This document shows positions 47,656 to 59,386 of a stretch of 64,000 nt of DNA, piece by piece. The stretch covers positions 11,714,075 to 11,778,074 of the forward strand of contig CM063259.1 in assembly GCA_032158295.1 (NCBI GenBank). Reading direction: 5' to 3'. Position 1 is the stretch's first letter. Each line of letters begins with the position of its first letter. Under the pieces are notes generated by a model. The model did not search any database and was not told the origin of the DNA. It worked only from the letters and a program-made list of their open reading frames with translations. The stretch is from Pycnopodia helianthoides. Taxonomy: Eukaryota; Echinodermata; Asteroidea; Forcipulatida; Asteriidae. The position numbers and the translations under genes were made by a program.

Positions 47656-50600
47656 GGCAGTATCAATATAGTACCTTCTCTTGATTCACTAAGTATGTGA
47701 ATACCAGTAACTGAGATTTGAAACTTTGCATGGTGGGAAAACAATCGAGTAAAGGTTTGCGGAGACATCTTGTAACATAATTTTATGAGTTGTGGCGGTT
47801 CTGAAAAGCACCGTTTGTTAGCAACTCTTTTCACACCACCACAACAAAGAAAAAGAGTTTTATCTTCATGGTATCTCTAGTAACAACACTTTTCTTTTGT
47901 TTTCATTTTGCCAACCGTACCTTATCTTGATGCATAAGAAAGCTTAAAATACAATATCAGCGGTGTTTAAATAATACCGTCTTACCAATGTTGTACATCA
48001 TACTGATTCGTAGACGGTATTATCGGCCAAACATTTTCCGTACCGTCCCTTTATCTTTAAGCGACTCCTGTGGACTTTTTTTCTTCTTCTTCTTTTCATT
48101 TTCTGCTTTCGCGCCTTTTAGGTCAATAAACAGTGAGGCCTTGTTTCCCGGTATCGATCGAGAATTTACAAACAGCCGTCGTGTCGGCCCAGTGAAATTA
48201 AGAAATTGCCTCTGTGTGATCAATGAGTGGCCGGCGAGTGCGGCTATGTCGTGTAATATTGCCAAATTGAATTATGATATTAAACTGTCGAGACTGTAAC
48301 TGAGCGTTTGGAGAATTAAAGCAGATTTACCTCACACACACAAAAAAAATGTGCTGCCCGGAAATCGCAAAGCTGACTTAGAGTTTTGGCGCCATGAGAT
48401 ACCAGTAATTGTGCTCCGAAAGTGCGTTGGGAGCGTTTTGCATTCCTTTTAAAACGAATGAGGGAAAATTGGCAGCAAGTGGATTTATATATATATATAT
48501 TTTATAAACATGAACAATCTAATAGAACATACAAAAGTAAATGAATTATTAAATTGAACCAGATTGAATTTAATTGTGCATGTATTGTGCAAGGGTTTTT
48601 CCCTTTAAACCTCAGAAATGTTCAAATTTAAGGTGTTCTTCTGTTTTGAAACATAATCTGAATACACGACGTGTTAACATATTGTTTTAGATACACCCTA
48701 ATGGCCAGAGGGCAAAACAAATATCGGTAGACTGGCCCCTTTTACGTATCAGCGTTCTTATTTATGGCTTTAGTCTGGGACTCTGACCAAGGTTGCAGAG
48801 TAAGGGTGCATCCTTATTATAGCAACACATCTGCGGATGCTAAAAATTACAAAACAAATACTCAACAAATATTGAAAAGTCTTCTCACGGCATTTTGAAA
48901 TAAAAGCACAAAATAAGCAGTGACATCTTATCTTTCTTTTTTAGTGTTGTAGGGATTGTCCTCTCGAGCTACGCCCGTCACGAAGAAGAAACACCCCCAC
49001 AAGAGTGCTAAGTTCCAAACAGAAATACGACCATCTTGGAAAAGGGTCACACGCTTGTATAAGCAAAATAGAGACCAATTTGTCATGGGCTAGCTCACCC
49101 AAACCACCCGAAATTGAGACTCCCAAAGATTCAATGTGGGACCATATTTCAGCAAACCCTGAGAGTAAATCTGTCATTTGAAAGCAATATTTTCAGGGCC
49201 TCAAAAAATATTAATGCATGGGGCTCGGCGCATTGATCCAGTCATTATTTAGTGGGTGCAACCCTTGCCGGTCTATGGGTTGTATCTCTCCTTTATCAAC
49301 AGATCTTTCCATGTTGTTCTCAGAGAGAGAGAGAGGGGGGGGGGGCTTGGCCGTGCGCCGAGCCTCAGGCAAGGTCCACTTATTGGGGCCATGTATCAGA
49401 GTCAATACAACATTCTTGGTGCCTGTTTACCTAGATAGTCCTATATCAAATTAGAATAATGCAATAATGTGATGTGAACAAAAATAATCTTGTTCCTGTG
49501 TTTGACTCTTAGTTGAAATTAAATTATTATGTAGCCTTGTCAGAATGTTTTGTTTGCGTAAAAATGTGCGATACTGAATGAGCTACTATTCGTACATGCA
49601 ATTAATCCAAGGTGTTGAGTTATAAAGCCAACATTTTTTTTTTTAACGTAACAAAAGTTGTGTGTTGATTTCTTGTGATTTCCAAACGAGTTTGTCGAGA
49701 AAATCTTCTCTCTGCCGGCAGCTCCAGAAACGTTGACCCTCATCGTCAAGTCTGTCGTCCCAACCATGTCCAATATATTTCCCCCTTTATTAAAAGTAAA
49801 GCTCCCTCTGAGCTAGGTGGGCCGGGCAATCCCCCGATGTCTCACGGCTTAATACTCGAATGCAGCTAGCCTTCTTCTCTAGCCGTATACACCCCCTTCA
49901 ATTTAGTGATTGGGTGTACATAATACGAGATTGGTGATGAAAGAGAGCGTCTGTCTGAGAGACCGGTGCTCTTTTTATTCGGTACATCGTCACAGACGTT
50001 CATAATATCCCTCGAATGATTGATATGTTTGCTTGTACGCACATCGCAATCTTGTTTTCCAAAAATATGCGATTTCTACAGTTGAGAAACCGATATCTAT
50101 ATTTTGTTCTCTATTAAACCTATTAGGGTTTTTGGTTGTAGGCTTTACATGACAAAAGGAAGGTAACGTAAATGAGACAGTGAGTTAGGAACAGTTTGTG
50201 TTGCCCTTTTCAGTAATGACTTTAATCAGCATTCGTCCCCGTTACTGGCACAAGACAAAAAATGGCGGCAGCGTGATTCGCTTCTCGCACGGATCCGCCA
50301 TGTGCGTGTAGATCCTCGACTTCATGCTTGTATTTTATGTATCTGTTTGGATGAAAGTGTCATTACATTTACCGTGACAAAACAGAGTTATGTAACGCTT
50401 CAATTCACTGCCGTCCCCAACTCGAGGCTGTACACGCAAATGGCTGACATTGGAAAGGGCGAATATCGATCTGTAGACCTTACGCACATGACGTCATTTG
50501 AGTAGGGAGCCCTCTGTTAGAGGTCAAATGAAGGTAGCTCATTGGCTGATCCTGTGCGCAGTGCATACGTAGCTGTGCGTGGTCCACTTGTGACCGCTCC

Positions 50601-51997
50601 AAGTTAACCAACATGGTAAAAGAAGTGACGCTTCGGGATATTTGAGCCGATAGCCTCTAGGGAAAAAAGGTGACTGTTTTGTCGGTAATTTTCTTATAGT
50701 CAAGGGCACCGGAAGATCTGGCAATTAGAAAGAGGGTCTAGACAAGACACTGAATCACGGTATCCCCGCCAATTCTTGTCATCCCACTTCCAGAGATGCG
50801 TCTCTGTGTGTAAGACAGTGCTGGCGAGACTTGCCTTTTAAGCAATAATAATAACGGTATAGTGTCAAGCTAGCAAGAAGCTTTTTGACAAACACTCTTC
50901 TGTGTGTGACTGGGTGGGCATTCTGTCAGTTTTGCACCGTGACCTATTCCATACCTTCTCGTGTGGTTACGGTATTTCCCGTGTACCCTCTTCATCGTCT
51001 TGACACATGCAATCTAATTGTGTTCTTCCGCGTCTCGGGTCTAATCTGATTTGAGAAGGGAAGCTTCCCTTTCTTGTATCACCTCCGTTGCCATGACACC
51101 GCATCCATACACAGTCAGTTCGTTGACAATAATTTTGTATTTTTCTATTCTGATTGTCTTTTTGTATATAAATTGCAGCGCAGACGCGAGCCGTACATGA
51201 GAGAACACTACCTACAACATGTCGATGAAATCTGGATATTAGTTGACCCGGTTTGATTGACCCGCTACTCATACAGATTTGCTTAGCACATGAAACTCTG
51301 CTAAGCATAAATACCCTACCAATCAATCAAAGTGTTATCTTTAACAATGCAATGTGTAACTGGTTCCCGCTGATTTATATGATTATGAATTTACTTGCTA
51401 AGCATTTTTCTTTAACTTAATTGCGACTGTAAAAAAAATTGCCGGTCATAATTACACTCTTGCTCATAAAAGTATCTTTAATTGAAATTTCTCTTATGCA
51501 CCAGATGGGTGAGCCAGTTTGCTGGGTAATGACAGCTAGACAGACGGGGGCCTTCTCAATGGTAATGCAAACTTAATGTGAACAGCTTCCTATGGCAATA
51601 GAAAGACAAATCAATAATTAACAAAAGGGATATTACAAGGCAGCGTGGCTTTACTTTGAACAAACGCACGTTCCCGCTTATAAATAGACTTGAGCCAGTC
51701 CCACCACGCAAAGCTACCATTAGAATATCGGTAATGCTAAATAAATATTTAGTTGATGATATATTTGCATTGGGGATGAATAATACTGTTTGGTTTTTAC
51801 CCCCTCAACGTTGAGTCTCAGACTCGGGAAAGTACTGAGTATACAGCGCTTTGCATACATCGGTGTATGGGTAAAAAAAAAATAATAATAAATGCTAAAC
51901 AAATAGTGCTTTATAAAAAATAGTAAAAAGACGGAACCATGCATTCAGTTCTTTGGAAATAATTTTCCATCTATACAAGGATTTATTTTCCCTTTAC
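47656..51997. other. Intergenic stretch
   Basis: (TA)n at about 48487-48500, an AG/G-rich tract at 49322-49347 and a family M-like piece near 51280-51440. An ATGGCGGCAGCG at about 50263 is followed at once by a stop. I see no supported gene. Confidence 0.4.
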
Positions 51998-52388
51998 TTA
52001 AAGAACATTACAGAATTGGTTTTTGATAACAAAACAGTTGCTTGCAGTGTAAGCACTTTATGTAATCCACCGTATACATAAACTGACAAACCTGTAGAAG
52101 TTTGAGATCGATCGGCCATCTGGGTCACGAGAAAATAGTGAAAAACCGATTACACATTGTGCATGAAATCATATAGATTCAACAAATGAATAAAACGCTC
52201 ACTGAGCGATAAACTCCAATCGGAAAATAGTTTATTCATTTCTCATCACATATGGCATTTCAGACAGAAATATTTCAAGGGATGTTTCTACTATCATCAT
52301 CATTAGACCGTGTAAGTTTTATGTAAATCTGTGATCAAAAAGTATATTTTACAAGTTTTTTCTTACCAATTCTGTAATGTTCCTTTAA
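51998..52388 (-). repeat. TTAA-flanked MITE (family B)
   Basis: TTAA at both ends, 'AGAACATTACAGAATTGG' and inverse 'CCAATTCTGTAATGTTCCT'. The core is at about 52075-52150; 'cgctcactgagcg' in the middle. Confidence 0.8.
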
Positions 52389-53781
52389 AGTTACGAATAT
52401 TATAAGACTCTTCCACTTGTTCCCAATCTACTATTAGGGGGAAACTGCGTGAATTTGAATTCGTTTTAATGAAACTGAATTAAATTTTGCCGAACTTGAC
52501 CGGGGAAAACCTTTTATTGGGCCCTATTTGATTTTGAAACTCGCTGGTTGCAAGGTCGATTTGAGCATTGTTCTTATAATTAATTAAATTACTTTAGTCG
52601 TCACAATTCAGATGAGAAACGCCAATTATATCAAAAATGTAACAAAGACCCGACCCCCCCCCCCCCCACACACACACCCCGCTTCAAATGACGTCACAAG
52701 CTCTAACAGCGCCCTCAAGGCGTTTAATAGAAGACTCGTTGTTAGTCGACAGTTGGGCTCGGGTTTGTACAAAAGGGCATGTTGCAAACAAAAATTCAAA
52801 TCACATGCATCAACAAAAAATGAATATGAAATTAGTTCTGCTTTATCTGGACCCACTTCACACTCCAAAATGTGAAGACAATCTTTTTAAAAAAGCTACA
52901 ATAATATACAAAGCAGCTCAACTCCTTAACTACTACACAGCAAAGGGCCTTTTTAATTGTCACAATTTGTTTATTTAATCTCAGTTTCTTATCCAGTAGA
53001 CCGAATAAAAAATAAACATATACTTCCCTTAATTTGTAAGGGTCGCCTTTTGTAAATTCGGTTCACCGATTGTCCTAATAATCTACCACTGAGGCAGCAC
53101 GGCAAGAAAACATTCATGACTTACAAACCAAAATCGAAAAAACATATTTATCTGTAAAGATTGTCAACAGGTTCCAAAACACTCGGAGATTCAGTAAAAA
53201 ATAATTTTGTTTTTGCAGCATTTTCTCTGTCAGTCCAAATGGCCTGCGTCGATTATTAAATTGTTCCGGACGAATAGGCCCACCAGGGGCAATTAGCGTA
53301 AAATAGTTATTGGAAATTCCGTTTGATGAAAATGTGTTGGTACCCCGCCGGCATCGTAACCCCACGTGACCTCATTAATCCGAGTGTGATTTGCTTCTTT
53401 TTTCCCGCGTGATTTGGGGGTGTTTGTGTAAAAGAAAATATCCGACTTCCTGAGATTAAAGGTGCTCGTGACCTTCCATTTTTGGGGGGTGAAATTCTGT
53501 CTGTCCAGTTATACAGTTATTGCTATAAACGCAAAACGACAAACGGCACACGGGTTGACAGCAATCACCGAATCGCCGTCTATCGTAAGATCTTGCCTCT
53601 GGAATTTACGTTTACGTCCGTCTGGATTTCGGTTTTATTGGTAAGAATGTTATTTATTTGCCTACTCTCTTTTGAGTCATTTGCCTACTCTCTTTTGAGT
53701 CAAGATAAAATGTAGCGTGTGTTATGTTGGTGAAGCTGTTCTTGTTTGCTGCCTTTGACTCAAGACAAGGTAAAGAATTGT

Positions 53782-55060
53782 GATGTTGGTAAGACGGTTC
53801 TTCACTGTATGATTATTCTGTGAATCAAGATATTAAAAGGTATAACATTGTGATGTTGGTAAAGCGGTTCTGTGAGTCAAGATAAGGTATAGCGTTTGAG
53901 ATGTTGGTAAAACGGTTCTTCACTGTATGATTATTCTGTGAATCAAGATAAGGTATAACATTGTGACGTTGGTAAAGCGGTTCTGTGAGTCAAGATAAGG
54001 TATAGTGTTTGAGATGTTGGTAAGACGGTTCTTCACTGTGTGATTATTCTGTGAATCAAGATAAGATATAACATTGTGATGTCGGTAAAGCGGTTCTGTC
54101 AATCAAGATAAGGTATAGCGTTTGAGATGTTGGTAAGACGGTTCTTCACTGTATGATTATTCTGTGAATCAAGATAAGGTATAACATTGTGATGTTGGTA
54201 AAGCGGTTCTGTGAGTCAAGATAAGGTATAGCGTTTGAGATGTTGGTAAAACGGTTCTTCACTGTATGATTATTCTGTGAATCAAGATAAGGTATAACAT
54301 TGTGACGTTGGTAAAGCGGTTCTGTCAATCAAGATAAGGTATAGCGTTTGAGATGTTGGTAAGACGGTTCTTCACTGTGTGATTATTCTGTGAATCAAGA
54401 TAAGATATAACATTGTGATGTCGGTAAAGCGGTTCTGTCAATCAAGATAAGGTATAGCGTTTGAGATGTTGGTAAGACGGTTCTTCACTGTATGATTATT
54501 CTGTGAATCAAGATAAGGTATAACATTGTGATGTTGGTAAAGCGGTTCTGTCAATCAAGATAAGGTATAGCGTTTGAGATGTTGGTAAGACGGTTCTTCA
54601 CTGTATGATTATTCTGTGAATCAAGATAAGGTATAACATTGTGATGTTGGTAAAGCGGTTCTGTGAGTCAAGATAAGGTATAGCGTTTGAGATGTTGGTA
54701 AAACGGTTCTTCACTGTATGATTATTCTGTGAATCAAGATAAGGTATAACATTGTGACGTTGGTAAAGCGGTTCTGTCAATCAAGATAAGGTATAGCGTT
54801 TGAGATGTTGGTAAGACGGTTCTTCACTGTATGATTATTCTGTGAATCAAGATAAGGTATAACATTGTGATGTTGGTAAAGCGGTTCTGTCAATCAAGAT
54901 AAGGTATAGCGTTTGAGATGTTGGTAAGACGGTTTTTCACTGTATGATTATTCTGTGAATCAAGATAAGGTATAACATTGTGATGTTGGTAAAGCGGTTC
55001 TGTGAATCAAGATAAGGTATAGCGTTTGAGATGTTGGTAAAACGGTTCTTCTCTGTACGA
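53782..55060 (+). repeat. 113-bp tandem satellite, 11 units plus a partial
   Basis: Unit starts: 53782, 53900, 54013, 54126, 54239, 54352, 54465, 54578, 54691, 54804, 54917, with a partial at 55030. Each unit is itself two related halves: 65 bp ('gatgttggtaagacgg...ataacattgt') and 48 bp ('gatgttggtaaagcgg...gcgtttga'), both containing 'ggttctt/ggttctg' and 'caagataaggtata'. Variants ('gtgagtc' or 'gtcaatc', 'gacgttgg', 'gatgtcgg') are shared between non-neighbouring units. Degenerate pieces extend left to about 53640. Confidence 0.95.
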
Positions 55061-58000
55061 TATATTATAATTGTTTTATGTTAAGTCGGTTCTGTACTGT
55101 ATGATTACTCTACGAATCAATACAGCGTTCGTAATGTTGCAATTTTGGAGCGCAGAAGTAATGAATTACTATAAGTTTTTTTCAATTTCAAAATGATGGG
55201 TTATCAGAACTTAAAGGTCTTCTCGGGAAACCATGGTCAGCAGTGTCATCTTCTTTAAATCTATATATGCTTTATCAAGAGAAGCGGATATCTTAAACAG
55301 TATCTTTAAGACATTGACCGAGGAAGTGATTGTGACCTGGGACTGCATCAGCTTGCCTTGTTGTGATACAGAAGCTTTCTTAGTATCCAGCTACGCCAGT
55401 CAATAATAATGTAATGTCTACCCTGATTGTCATCATGTATAAACCACCGCCACCTCGACAGCTGTGTATCAAGAATCGAGACATTTACCGTAATTGGATG
55501 AGACGGGTGCCGTGAAGACGACTCGGATGACGGCCGAGATTGAGGGACAGTCACCCCGAGTCTGGTCCGGAGTCGTACTAAGACCGCCGGATTTCGTTTG
55601 TAGGCCTGTTTTAGTATTGATTCCATCGTGTGCCAATGCCAACTTTGCAAACTAGCAAGCATAGTGCCTCAAGCGGAAATGTGCTGCCTCCGACCTGGTC
55701 TTGCTATTTACAACAGCAATACTGAATACCTTCTCTCATTATACTTTAATAGGGACAGACTATTTTTGCCATTCCAGCCTCGGTTTCATGAACACACGTG
55801 TTCAAGGTCAAATATTCTATATTAAGTTGTAGAAGATGGCAGGTCCTGGCTGTGTTTAAAACCAAACTGAAGGGTCGCATGCACATACACTTTCCATTTA
55901 GTTTTCAACGACGTCCCTTCCTCATCCTTGTCGCGTTTCCTGTGTACGCAATGTGACAGTCCAGTGTCTCATTTTTTAGTCAAGGGGGTCCGACTATAGA
56001 ATTATAAGTCCAATCTCAGTTTTGGCATGTACTTTCGGTATGTACTTTAGGTTGAACGGCACTGAGATTTCTGCACCGAGATAGACGTCCATTACGGGCA
56101 CTGATCCGTCCTGATACCACCAAAACCGGACTCTGAACATTCCCAATGGCCCACACGGCACCTTCCCATCCCCCCCCCCCCACCTTCCACCCTCCCCCAA
56201 CACCCAACCCCTACAGTAATGGAACGAAACCACTCCCAAGGAACAACCATCAACTTCTCAAGGCGTCTCAGTCCAATCTAAGGCCTCTCCGGGTATTAGT
56301 TAATCTCATCACAGCATATAGCATATACCAGCCCAGTAATGCGCCGTAGCAATAAACCCATGTAATTTACGATCCAATTTGATCCTGCACTTTTCACCGT
56401 TCCCCGTCACCTCACTTCGCTAAATGTCACGTCAAATCTTGCGGACACATAAAACTTCATTCGGTCTGAACCATGGGGGAAGCCAACATGAAAAAAAAAA
56501 ATTAAAAAAAAAAAAACACAGGCGTGAGCTTTTTACCAGATGACGGCACACCATAACGGCGCGTTGTGCACAGATTGATGGGTTATTTTGTAGCACGGGT
56601 GTAAAAGAGCGTGGACGTGTGTGCGAGAATAATGAAACGGCTCGGCCAGTTCGCGCCTTTTAAGGCTTGATTTATTTTGGCAGTTAGTACTCTACGCACG
56701 TGGTGGGCACGTGGCTGTTGGAAACCGCACATCAATTTGGCCTGAGACACATGAGGGTAACCAGTAAGTGTGTAAACGTCACAATCTTTAGTCAGAGACC
56801 CCACCGGTTCTTCTCGGAACCAACACTTCTCCCAAAAGTGTTTTTGTATCCGCAAGTTTTACCACTGTAGTTTTTCTTATGATCCACGCCACGCTAAGCT
56901 TCCAAACATCACTTTGTCAGCCAGTTTTTGTTTTCATTCAATTCAATCGTAGAGTAAATGACCAGATTTAATTTGACCCAAAATAAGCCGGAGCTTTAGT
57001 CTGATCCCTTTTTTTTATGTAACGAACAACATGCTCATTATGGTTGAAGTATACAGGGCATACGACAAAGATGACCTTTCGCCTGCTACATTCTTAAAAA
57101 CTTCCGGGTCAGAGTTAACACGGAATTCTGGGTCCCAGGGGAAGTCTGACCCATTTCCGGGAAAGTGGTCACAAAGTGGGATTTTAATTTGGATTCTGCG
57201 TCATGTTGACCCTTTTCTGGGTCATTTTGACCTAGATTCCGGGTCATATCGACCCTGAAATGGGTCAGGCCCCACAGGACCTGGGTCTGGGTCAATTCTG
57301 ACACAAATGTTTTTAGAGCGTAGGCTATCATAATACTGACAACATTCGTGTAATATTTTGCTGTTTTCCGTTATTTTTTTATTTTTTTCGTTGAGTATTG
57401 TTATGTTTTCTTTGTTTCAGAACAACAACTTGAATTTCTCTCAATGTAAGGGAAAGTAAACCACGAGACAATTTCTTGGTTTATTTATTTTTGTGTTTAT
57501 TTATTTATTTATTTATTTATTTGTAGTTATAAATGCTACCGAGATTTTGTATACCTCATTACTTGGTGCGGTCGTACTATAGCTGATGACACGCACAGGG
57601 CATCGTAGCATTTCATTAAAATCCTACTGGATGACACCTGAACTGCGCCATGAATATTCATTTGCAATTTGTCTTCCGTTGTCAACGCGGAACAAGATGG
57701 CGGATGAGCGTGCACGTTCACTTCTTCCGGGTAAAAACGTCGACTCCGTCTCTACTGCAGCAGCAGCGTGTAGCAGGCCGGCTTGTGCTCGTCGTGATGA
57801 TGGCTTGCCACGGTGCATCGGTCTGGATGAGTTTTATGATATTGGTATTGTAATCAATCGATCGCCCGTTGCCGTAATTAGTAATGTGCTGGTGCAATTA
57901 ATAGTAGAGTCTGTTCATATTGCTATATGCAGGTACAGTGATGTGGTTCTACATGATGCACCGAATGTACACTGGTGCATTACACTATAGTAGTTGACTG

Positions 58001-59386
58001 TACAGCGGGCTGTACATGTGCATACATTGAATGTTATATATTGCGCCGTATATATTGCAGTTGTTTGTGTAGACGTAATAATTGAATTATAACAGGCATA
58101 AACAAATTTGGAATTTTTGTTGGTTAAAAAAAATAATAACATTATTTGGCATCGGTTATATCCGCATATTTATCAGCATTTTATGACACCAGTGTAGACC
58201 TAATTAATTGAACATGGCCTCCATGACAGTGGATGTGCACAGTGCTGACTGCTTTTTTATAACTATTTTGAATGTATTCCGTATAGCATTGTCATTGTAT
58301 GGCGTCAGAACAACGTAGAATCTGTCATTGAAAACCTGTATTTTGTGAGGTCAAACACATACTTGGATCGCAAAGAATTGTGAACTTTGTTTTTTTTTAC
58401 TCCTCCAAAGCTGTTGATTAAAATGGGCACACCCGAAAAACTCATTTTCGGCCCTAATTAGACCAGACCCCCCCCCCAAAAAAAAAAAAACAAAAACAAC
58501 AACAACAACAACAAACAACAACAACAACAAAAGTAACAACAACAAATAACATAAATCCATAAATATAAGGTTTTTGCCGATGGAAGTCTGTCTATGCATT
58601 GTTTCCTCGACAAGAGTCGGGCGGCTCTAATAAGACCTATGTCATGAACGCAGTAACACGTGACCAATGACGTACCTCGTGCCAGGAGTTGTGGTGACGA
58701 GATAGTACTTGAGCCGTGTACTGTGTTGACAACCTAAAATCCGTTGTTGAAATGATGGATTGCTATTACTTTTACTCGTATTTTATTCCTTTTTATAAAA
58801 AGCAAAGGGCAGTCCGGGATGTATAAATCTGTCTAAACCGAACCCCTCCTATCTGTAACGGTACGTAATCACACACTGGCGCCCTATAGTTACACAATAC
58901 TCTAAACCCAAAAGCTCGTATTACCGACTAGCATGTTAAGCGCGATCTTGAAAACGTTTTTTTTTTATTTTTTATACCTCGTTCAATGTGCTAATTGCAA
59001 CAATGTAGCGCTCGTCTCGTCTCTTATGACAACAGCGAAGTCACTAATGCTTTGGCCGGGTTGGGCTGTGAAGTATTAAGCTGATGTGGGTGGTTTGCTC
59101 TGATGCGCACTAGACTCACAGCTGGTGCAGCAGTCGGTTGTCTTGGCAGACCCAAGCCCTGGCCCATTGTATACAATGTCAAAAATTAATCACACCGGGA
59201 ACTAATGTAGCATTGCAGTAGTATGTTAGGATTTTAGGCAGGTGCTTGTATGCAGAAACTTCGATCAGTGTAGGACATCGTATGTTTAATTATTTTCAAC
59301 AGTATCGCAGAAGGCCAGCGATATCGATGGTGTTTTGAGACAGTTCAAGAAATGCCCTTTATGGTTTGTTTTCTGTTTTCACCCAG
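55061..59386. other. Upstream region of the cholinesterase-like gene
   Basis: Contains a family E element (57097-57318), (TTTA)n (57484-57527), C plus (CAA)n tract (58471-58550) and a CpG-containing stretch with 'acaagATGGCGGATGAGC' at about 57692 that runs to a donor-like 'CCGGgtaaaa' in phase 1. That phase does not fit the esterase exon, so if it is a first exon it belongs to another gene or transcript. Confidence 0.4.
57097..57318. repeat. 'GGGTC' repeat element (family E)
   Basis: 'AACTTCCGGGTCAGAGTT' opens and 'gtcaattctgacacaaatg' closes; internal 'gacctagattccgggtc' and 'gacccatttccggg'. Confidence 0.65.

Noticed and set aside
53920..54780. Three near-identical 60-codon minus-strand frames
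   Set aside because: They are the same frame read from different units of the 113-bp satellite.
53640..55060. CRISPR-like array
   Set aside because: The whole 113-bp unit repeats with no unique spacers, and the DNA is plainly eukaryotic.
55348..55662. 104-codon minus-strand frame
   Set aside because: No similarity to anything I know, no splice partner and no promoter signs.
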